From Hysterangium stoloniferum (Eukaryota > Basidiomycota > Agaricomycetes > Hysterangiales > Hysterangiaceae): a DNA stretch of 64,000 nucleotides. Each line of letters begins with the position of its first letter. The first letter of the stretch is position 1. A program made the position numbers and the translations under genes. Positions 57,523 to 64,000 of the stretch are shown here, piece after piece. The stretch is taken from positions 1 through 64,000 of the forward strand of contig WHVD01000147.1 in NCBI GenBank assembly GCA_015178975.1, in the 5' to 3' direction. Below the pieces are notes generated by a model. That model searched no databases. It was not told the origin of the DNA and saw only the letters and a program-made list of their open reading frames with translations.

Positions 57523-58163
57523 TGTGAAGAGTCGATAGATTCTGACCGCTCGATGTACGAATAATAGTATTTATTCAACTACTATTATTAAGTATTGACC
57601 GTCCAGTACAATACAGTAGATTACTAGACGGATAGTACTAGTAGAGAGACACACTACACGTCACAAGAGCAACTGTACAGTTGCTCGTGATGATGAGGAC
57701 AGGAGAAAAGAAGAGTTGACCTTTATGGTACAACTTGTAGCTAGAAGTAAGAAAGATAGTCAGCGAAAGACTGAATATCAGAGGTAGAGATATAGCAGCA
57801 CTCATCGACTATAGTGTTGATGAGCACAAAGACTTGAGAGTGGGACTCGACCTTCGTGGTTCGAGTCCAAAGATTATTAGTACGCAAGAAGTCACTACCT
57901 TTATAGGTAGCTGAGACATTACCCTTGACACCTCTCGCTATTCGACGTCGGGGTCATTACGAGGTGGTGTCTGCTGGGTAAAAAAGTGTCTGTCATTTGG
58001 CGCTGAGAGTGCCCATAGGTATACACAAGACTTCGAACTAAGAGATACGGGTATGCTTGAAAGATATAGAGAGTTAAAGAAAAGAAATAGAAACTAGATA
58101 ATAAAGTACTATAATATGTATATTATTCCACAGTTAAATCATGATATATGCATACCCTTCACA
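57523..58163 (-). repeat. 3' LTR of gypsy A'
   Basis: 641 bp, TGTGAAGAGTCGATAG to CATACCCTTCACA on the plus strand, i.e. the reversed LTR of A with several differences. Its outer flank is ATAGT. Confidence 0.9.
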
Positions 58164-58276
58164 GTGCCCCCCAGTTCGAAGGGATGTGCTATACAAGGTG
58201 TCAAAGAGCATCTGGGACACCACCCCAAGCTTCCTGTGAGGATCCCCCAAGGTCCAAAATGATGTTTCCCCATCAT

Positions 58277-60107
58277 TCCCTTTTTACTCTGAAGGACTCG
58301 GCTATTCTCGCCCGAGCCAAACCACTAGAATCCCTGTGCAAGGAGTCGGCCCATCATCTGTAGGCCTTCTCTCTGCAATGAATGACTGTGCGGACACTAA
58401 CCAGTGGAGCGGAAATCTGCGTGAGAAGAGGAGCATTGGGGAGGGGAAATGAAGATGCGGGTAGCGGGGCAGGAACATGTGGCTGCATAGTGGTCTCTGT
58501 GGGAGGTGTCAGGACGAGGGCCTCGAGTAAATCTACAAGGCCAGTAATAGAGAGGACACTCACTGAGTCTGGGGGCAGACGGTGGGGTTCCACTATGATG
58601 TGCCGGAACATAGAGAGTTTAATCTCCTGAGCTGCTCGCGCGAAGTTCTCCCCCTCTGCAGGATCCTTGAAGGAGAGATAGAAGTCCTCCATTATCTCAG
58701 ACAACAGAGCAAGACCACGACAACCCTTAAGGCTCCCTTGAAGGACCGGTTGCTGAAGTACTGGCACTAGCTATGATAGTACCCTTCTGACAGGAAACTG
58801 TTCAGAAGGGTAGTTGACAGCTACTCGTGTCCAGAAAGTGGTGGAGATGAGCTCAGTGGGGGAAGTGGGCTGTCAGGGATGGGAATAAGGGATCGCTCTG
58901 GGAGAGGAGTGGTGGCCTTCTGTATCTCCTTTGCCTTTCCACTTGTCATGGGAACGATGACATCCAGTGTAAGAGGGTCCAAATCGATGTCCATTCACTC
59001 TTGTGGAAGGTCGTGGATAGGGCTACCTAAGGACACGCAATATAAATACGGAGAGTCAGGAGGGATAGCCAGTGATGGCGGAAGTGGGGTAGGGACCGGT
59101 ACAGCTTTTGGGGAGGGAGGTAGGCGAGGCACTAGAATTGGGGCTGAGGGAGTGTGTACCGGGTGGAGGATGGGAGGAGGCCTCGATGTTGGCGAAAGGC
59201 GTGGGACTGGAATTGGGGAAGGTTCACGTTCCTGTGACAGTTGACTAGGGCGATGACACCTCCATACTTTGGATGATGGTTTCCGCATTTGTCGTTGGTT
59301 GGGGTCGCTGGTTACGAAGTGAACTTTCGATGGGAGGAGGAACCCTTCGTGGCAATCCTCTCCCAGATATCGGATGCTGTACACATCATTCCTATTCTCG
59401 TCTTCCTCCTCATCCTCATCTGAGGAAAAATCGATTGGTCCCCTACGATATCCCTTTTATCGTGGGGGCAGTGCTTGACCATCCCCTCGAGTAAGGATTA
59501 TTCGTCGCAACTTAATACGCCGGAGTAGTTCCCAGTCATAGATGATGGTACCCTCCTTTTCCTTCCAGCTCTTGGTTCCCGTCGTCCTAATGCAAGGCAT
59601 CCCACCCTTGCTATCATCTGTCTCCGCAAAGTCAGCCCATTTCTCTCCCGGGGGGGGAAGGATCAGCGCGGAAGCTCTGTTTCCGAATCGTGCTCTGTCC
59701 TCATGCTGCTGTCGCTTGGAGGGGACTCCTTCTCTTGCTCCCCTCACCTCCTGTTGACTTCTATACTCAGCACGCCTTTCTCTTTTGTGGGTGAGCCTCC
59801 TTGCGTTGTGTTCTTCCATAAACATTTCCTGCCTCCACATAGTAGCAGTGACTTCCTCTGATGACGGTCTGAAGGAGTGCCCTAACGGCTTACTCCAATC
59901 AGTACTGGTATCTCCCCTCGGCTCAGCACCAAAGGAGAAAGTTGACAGGGGGGTTGGTCCTAGGGTACCCCAATTGCTCTCAACATTGTCTGTACGAGGC
60001 ATGCGGGTGATGAATCCCCCGCTGGTCATGGATGTACTGGCTATCGGGGCCCGCAGGACCTTTTTGAACTTAGGGAGGACTTGCTTGTTTTGTTGGAATG
60101 GGAGCAT
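58277..60107 (-). pseudogene. Additional ORF of gypsy A'
   Basis: Starts MLPFQQNKQVLPKFKKVLRA at 60107 and is open for 216 residues to 59457. It then continues in other frames: 58995-59384 (YSIRYLGEDCHEGFLLPSK, Pro-rich linker with one repeat unit only) and 58354-58767 (VLQQPVLQGSLKGCRGLALL, DFYLSFKDPAEGENFARAAQ, HIIVEPHRLPPDSVSV). At the place of the TGA in A (35197) it has CGA. The TGA after KAYR is shared. Two independent copies keeping the same protein support a genuine element gene of unknown function. Confidence 0.75.
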
Positions 60108-60470
60108 TGTAGCGCAACAAGGTGGTGAAGTTGAAGGTAGAGGGAAGAGCTGTAGATAGGTGAAGGACGTGGTATGAAAGATAAAGAAAATTTATGCGAA
60201 TTTACGTGTACTTTGTTATATATATATATATTGAATTGAAACTCCGCTCAGTTGGTCGTTAAACGAGATTCATTAATTGTGGCTGGGTTCTGGGTAAATG
60301 TGTCCGCCACCAATGAGTGGTTGTCCCAACCGACCAGAAGGAGAGAAAAATGAAAGAGAATAAAAGCCAATGAGATGGCTCACTGAACGACTGAGATGTT
60401 TCTGAAAGGAAGTTACGAAAGAAATGGAATAAATGATAGAATAGATGATTCCTTGAGCGCATATATCCCG

Positions 60471-61298
60471 TTAGATTTTGAACAGCGCCTTGTATGCCCT
60501 CAGAAGTACCAGAGCGTTTCTGAGGTTAGTACTGTTTAACCACAAATCCTCTTCAGGTCCATAACCTTTCCAGCGCACCCTAAATAGCAGACGATTTCGC
60601 TGTTTTCTATGTCCAACAATAGCTTCGACCTCATATTCTTCATGATCTGATTTCAACTCTCTTAGGTTCTCAAGTTGGGGTCTTGGACCGAGGTTGGGAG
60701 GAGAGGGTTGATATTTCCGTAGATGGTCCCGGTTAATGACTGGATGCATTGGATACTCCGGGGGAATCTTAAGCCTAAATACTTGAAGGTTCAATTTCTC
60801 AAGGACCTCGAACGGTCCAATCCCTCTTTGTATTAGTTTCTTCCCCATTCCCTTGACTTCCACCAGTTCGAGGGAGTGGGGGTTCACCAATACAAAGTCT
60901 CCCTCGGAGATATCTTCTACAGGTCTTTGCTTCTTGTTATACGCTCGTGCTTGAATCTCTTGGGCTCAAGCGATTGAATCCCATGCCATCTGCTGATGAT
61001 TTTCTAGTTTGAGAATCCATTGGTCGGCCATAGGGCTGTCTGATAGTTCTCTAGGAACTAGGGGTTCGTCACCTCCTAGAACTCGAGACATCCCTCTCAG
61101 GAGGTATCCCATTAATAAGAAGGCCAGAGCGTAGTTCGTGGAACTGTGAACAGTTGAGTTGTACGTGTGTACTACCACCTCAATCCATTGGGACCAGCTC
61201 TCCTTAGCAGAAGCACAATAGGCTCGAAGCATCTGTTCTATGGTCGCATTCATATTCTCCATTTGTCCATCCATCTGGGGATGATGAGCTGAAGACAC
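60471..61298 (-). pseudogene. Gypsy A' integrase core end, GPF module, chromodomain
   Basis: 60966-61298 reads SSAHHPQMDGQMENMNATIE (Thr to Met changes in the HPQTDGQTEN box) to WDSIA, then TGA at 60966-60968 where A has CGA. The frame continues into 60471-60890 with GPFEVLEKLNLQVF and chromodomain EYEVEAIVGHRKQRNRLLF, VRWKGYGPEEDLWLN. Confidence 0.9.
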
Positions 61299-61332
61299 TG
61301 CAAGGGTGGTACCATAAATCTTACAGACTTCC

Positions 61333-61550
61333 TATTGGAAAATATTGGACTGGCCAGGAATTGAACCTGGGACCATCTGTAATCTAGACTGGATGCTCTA
61401 CCACTGAGCTACCAACCCTTTAGATACTCAGTAGTGAAGTCAACTCTATATGGCCATTAACATTCCATATACACAGAAACTGTGAGAGACAGTCACACAT
61501 TCGCACTGCTCTAAAGCTGAGTCTAGGCTGTCAAACCAACCATATCCAAC
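61333..61550 (-). mobile_element. 218-bp insertion containing a tRNA-like sequence
   Basis: Splits the integrase codons REV|CKIYG of A'. Flanked by ACTTCC (61327-61332, 61551-61556), with the intact site in A. On the minus strand it begins GTTGGATATGGTTGGTTTG and ends CCAATATTTTCCAATA; the ends are weakly inverted (TTGGA..TTGG). The tRNA-like part is in the last third. Probably the same family as 4222-4413. Confidence 0.75.
61347..61418 (-). tRNA. tRNA-like sequence within the 218-bp insertion
   Basis: 72 nt: acceptor GGGTTGG pairs with CCAGTCC (two G-U), D arm GCTC..GAGC with AGTGGTA, T arm CCAGG-TTCAATT-CCTGG. The anticodon stem is degenerate (CATCC AGTCTAG ATTACAGATG); TCT, an Arg anticodon, may be the ancestor. 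A and B box promoters (TAGCTCAGTGG, GGTTCAATTCC) are well kept, so RNA polymerase III transcription is conceivable. No longer a normal tRNA gene. Confidence 0.55.
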
Positions 61551-62308
61551 ACTTCCCGCCAGAACCTGCAGGTCCATCTCTTGTCCCGATCACAGATTAT
61601 TCGAGAGGGCAGTCCAAAAGGGCTGGCCACCTGTTTGACAAATATTTGTGAAAATCCTTCAGCCGTAAGGTTTGAGAAAGTAGGTATTGTAATAGCAAAA
61701 CGCGTCAATTTATTGACGGCGACGAAGACTGCGGAATACAAATCCTTTCCTGAGTCAGGTAGTCCAGTGATCAAGTCCATAGAAACTATTTCGAAAGGCC
61801 TAAAAGGTATGTCGGTGGGTCTGAGAACTCCTTGATGAGCGGTGTGATCGACTTTGGTCTTTTGGCAGATGTCGCAGGTACGCGCGTACGACACACAATC
61901 TTGCAGCATTTTTGGCCAAAAGAACCGGTCTTTCATCAGCTTGAACAACCGCTGATCTCCAGCGTGTGCTCCCTCAAAAGGGTTATCATGTACTAACCTT
62001 AAAATAGAGTTAGTCATGGTACTGGGCACACAGACTCGACTTTTCCAGTCTGAGTCATGAAAGTACAGGAGTCTGTTTGCTCCCACAAAGTCGTGAGAAG
62101 GAGTAACAACTGCATTGGGTGAAGGAGTATCTAGAGTGTAGAGATTCCTGAAAACAGGGTCTTTCGAGTATCCCTCTAGAAATTTCTTTATGTATCCCTC
62201 TAGAAATTTCTTTATGTATCCCTCCTCGATACTGATTAGCAGCTGAGGATGATGCAATGCAAAGTCGTACTTGTCTTCCTGATTGTCCCTTACTGTGTTA
62301 TGAGAATC
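61551..62308 (-). pseudogene. Gypsy A' integrase N-terminal and core
   Basis: Reads HHPQLLISIEEGYIKKFLEG, the doubled KKFLEGYI unit, NSILRLVHDNPFEGAHAGDQ, TCDICQKTK, VSMDLITGLPDSGKD, and the AVFVAVNKLTRFAITIP stretch deleted from A, to FGLPSRIICDRDKRWTCRFW. In better condition than the same part of A. Interrupted at 62309 by LTR X and at 61550 by the tRNA-bearing element. Confidence 0.9.
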
Positions 62309-63129
62309 TTTTAGGATACACACACAGGCCGGGTTTCCGGAGAAACCCGCGGGATATCCGGTAGGACTTGGCTTCAGCGTATAGGCTGTGCCCTCGCTAG
62401 ATCGTGTTGTCCAATTTCAAACGGACGGACGGGGATCCCGGGGAATCCGGGCGGGGTTCGTGGGTCGTAAGTCGTAAGTCGAGGGTCGTGGGTCGTGAGT
62501 CGAGTTGGTTGTGAGAGATAGATGCGCCGGAACCCGTGGGCTCCAACTAGTGCAAGCGATGTGAATCGAGTAAGGTTTTTAGAGCGGAAAATATTATTAG
62601 ATTACTGGGGGGAATCTAAGCTAATTTTCTGACTGGATTGTATGTACAACATCTGCCAGTTTATATAGACCGTGGAATGCATGACATACCAAATCCAGTA
62701 ATAACGAAACGAGAACTAACAAAACATGAAACGGAAATAGTAAACACCAAATTGGTGTTAGGAACGGAACGGAAGGGAGCGGAGTCCGAATCGTGACAAA
62801 GCATAACCCATAACGGGAAACAGAGTGGGAGTGGAGTCCTAAATCGTGACAGGTCATTTGACTAAAACGGGAACGGGGCTCGATTAGACCAGTGACGGGA
62901 TTCTAAGCGGGGACCGGTGACTGATGTGTGGGACAAAGACGGACATAGACAGAGACGGAGTCCAGGGGAAGTCTGGTGACTGATATGTGTCGTAATGAGG
63001 TCGAACGTAACGAGTCTTGACATAACGGAGTCCGGGCGGGAAATCCTATAAACAGACGATTGGTGCTTGTAGCATGTGGGGGCATACGGGTTAGTGCCCA
63101 GAGTCCGGCGGGATTGTCCGGTCGTAACA
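62309..63129 (-). repeat. Solo LTR X in gypsy A'
   Basis: 821 bp with exact GAATC flanks (62304-62308, 63130-63134). The element end next to 62308 reads TTTTAGGATAC where other copies have TGTTAGGATAC, a one-base change in the terminal CA. Confidence 0.9.
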
Positions 63130-63220
63130 GAATCCCATTCTGACTGTCAGACCTTTTGAGTTGCTCCGAAAGGTTCCATAGAATCATGTATGATAGAGAA
63201 GACCGCCTTCTTAGCCCCAT
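63130..63220 (-). pseudogene. Gypsy A' fragment upstream of the integrase
   Basis: Matches the minus equivalent of about 29431-29500 of A (KKAVFSIIHDSMEPFG-like frame). Ends at 63220 in the codons AKK, where a different sequence begins, so this is the truncation point. Confidence 0.85.
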
Positions 63221-63702
63221 GCATCAGTCACCAGACCCTGCTTAGAATCCTGTCACCACTCTAATCGAGCCCCATTCCCATTTTAGTCAAATGACCTGTC
63301 ACGATTTAGGACTCCACTCCCACTCCGTTTCCCGTTATGGGTTATGCTTTGTCACGATTCGGACTCCGCTCTGTTCCGTCCCATTCCTAACACCAAATTT
63401 GGTGTTTACTATTCCCGTTTTATGTTTTGTTAGTTTCGTTTCATCATTACTGGATTTGGTATGTCATTCACTCCATGGTCTATATAAACTGGCAGATGTT
63501 GTACATACAATCCAGTCAGAAAATTAGCTTAGATTCCCCCCAGTAATCTAATAACATTTTCCGCTCTAAAACCTTGCTTGATTCACATTGCTCTCACTAG
63601 TCAGAGCCCACGGGCTCCGGCGCATCTATCTCTCTCAACTATCTTGACTCATGACCCATGACCTACAACCTACAACCTATGACCTACAACCTATGACCCA
63701 CG
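63221..63702 (+). repeat. LTR X fragment
   Basis: Starts inside the LTR (CATCAGTCACCAGACCCTGC) and stops within the ATGACC-rich part (CTATGACCCACGG). Both ends are truncated, and no duplication is seen. Confidence 0.85.
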
Positions 63703-63723
63703 GAATAGAGATACTGGCCAGGG

Positions 63724-64000
63724 ATCCAGATCCTATCAAATACATCATATCCAGCTTGCATCTTCGTGCTCAATCCGAAATCGAGTCGTTTGTCCATGCC
63801 ATTGTCAAATGTTTGTAGACACAAAATGATGCCTTTTCCACACTTGTGCTGGAAGCCAACTCGCAATATCCTGGAGACGTTGGTGTTTATATCGGGGCGG
63901 ATGATGCACATGCATATCTATCGGGAGACATCATTGAGTGCATGGCCACCTCAGATAATCTGGTGAATGTAGCATTTGTTCCTCCAGAAGATAGAGACCC
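63724..64000 (+). pseudogene. Mannose-6-phosphate isomerase fragment (runs off the edge)
   Basis: The plus-strand frame reads LRAQSEIESFVHAIVK, a TAG at 63816-63818, then [13 protein letters not shown] joined to [20 protein letters not shown] and [16 protein letters not shown]. This is the C-terminal half of type I phosphomannose isomerase, which in the family has QYPGDxGVF, about 16 residues, then [22 protein letters not shown] with a zinc-binding His. The middle piece is missing and a stop is present, so this copy is a pseudogene. The enzyme interconverts mannose 6-phosphate and fructose 6-phosphate in the cytosol. More may follow beyond the window. Confidence 0.75.

Larger units (their letters stand above)
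57523..63220 (-). mobile_element. Gypsy chromovirus A', 5'-truncated second copy
   Basis: Minus-strand counterpart of 29430-36313 in gypsy A: integrase, chromodomain, spacer, additional ORF and 3' LTR. The 5' part is missing; at 63220 it abuts a fragment of LTR X. It lacks insertions Y2 and Z, and therefore shows the empty site of Z, but has its own insertions: a 218-bp tRNA-bearing element (61333-61550) and a solo LTR X (62309-63129). Confidence 0.9.

Overview
The window looks like a transposon-dense intergenic stretch of a filamentous basidiomycete genome (Agaricomycetes; a Boletales-like relative is my guess, not a proof). Reasons: chromodomain Ty3/gypsy elements, a Ty1/copia element, a DIRS-type tyrosine-recombinase retrotransposon, foldback and other MITE-like elements, short GT-AG introns of about 56-70 bp, and no bacterial-type operons. 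I recognise no intact, clearly functional single-copy host gene. The best candidates are a five-exon C2H2-like gene at 6398-7723, which is duplicated, and fragments of housekeeping-type genes: an AFG2-like AAA ATPase piece at 10.7 kb and a mannose-6-phosphate isomerase piece at the right edge.

Layout. 1-2630: end of a chromovirus (Ty3) with its 3' LTR (family X, about 820 bp), carrying a decayed antisense gene between chromodomain and LTR. 2.7-5.6 kb: dispersed repeat R1, a tRNA-like element, and a diverged solo LTR (family L3). 5.59-9.93 kb: copy 1 of a segmental duplication holding the C2H2-like gene. 10.3-12.7 kb: repeat R2, an AFG2-like fragment and a decayed gypsy pol. 13.5-13.8 kb: solo LTR L3. 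14.18-40.49 kb: copy 2 of the duplication, split by a copia element (14700-36858, TSD TTTCA). The copia contains a solo LTR X (18418-19235), a long solo-LTR-like element Y1 (19765-21059) and a complete-length gypsy element A (21402-36313). Gypsy A itself holds element Y2 (23296-24589), a 333-bp MITE (28788-29120) and a 2.08-kb LTR-like element Z (32374-34451). Nearly all these insertions have exact 5-bp (or 3-bp) target-site duplications, so the order of insertion can be read directly.

40.5-53.6 kb: a stretch bounded by two halves of one L3 solo LTR that share the duplication CCCGA but lie 13 kb apart in opposite orientation; this indicates an inversion of about 12.85 kb. Inside are little-recognised sequence, a DIRS retrotransposon on the minus strand (about 44.86-49.32 kb) with a cloverleaf-like fold directly after its last stop codon, a near-perfect 893-bp foldback element, and the second R1 copy. 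53.6-57.5 kb: decayed exon-like segments, one cut by the 3' LTR of a second gypsy A copy (A', minus strand, 57523-63220). A' carries a solo LTR X and a 218-bp insertion containing a tRNA-like sequence. 63.2-64 kb: an LTR X fragment and the phosphomannose isomerase remnant.

Common thread: layered insertion, followed by decay that includes repeated CGA-to-TGA nonsense changes, as expected from cytosine deamination. The strongest novelty candidates are the additional ORF downstream of the chromodomain in gypsy A and A', the Y/Z long LTR families with GTGAC-rich tandem repeats, the DIRS cloverleaf, the tRNA-bearing short elements and the split-LTR inversion.
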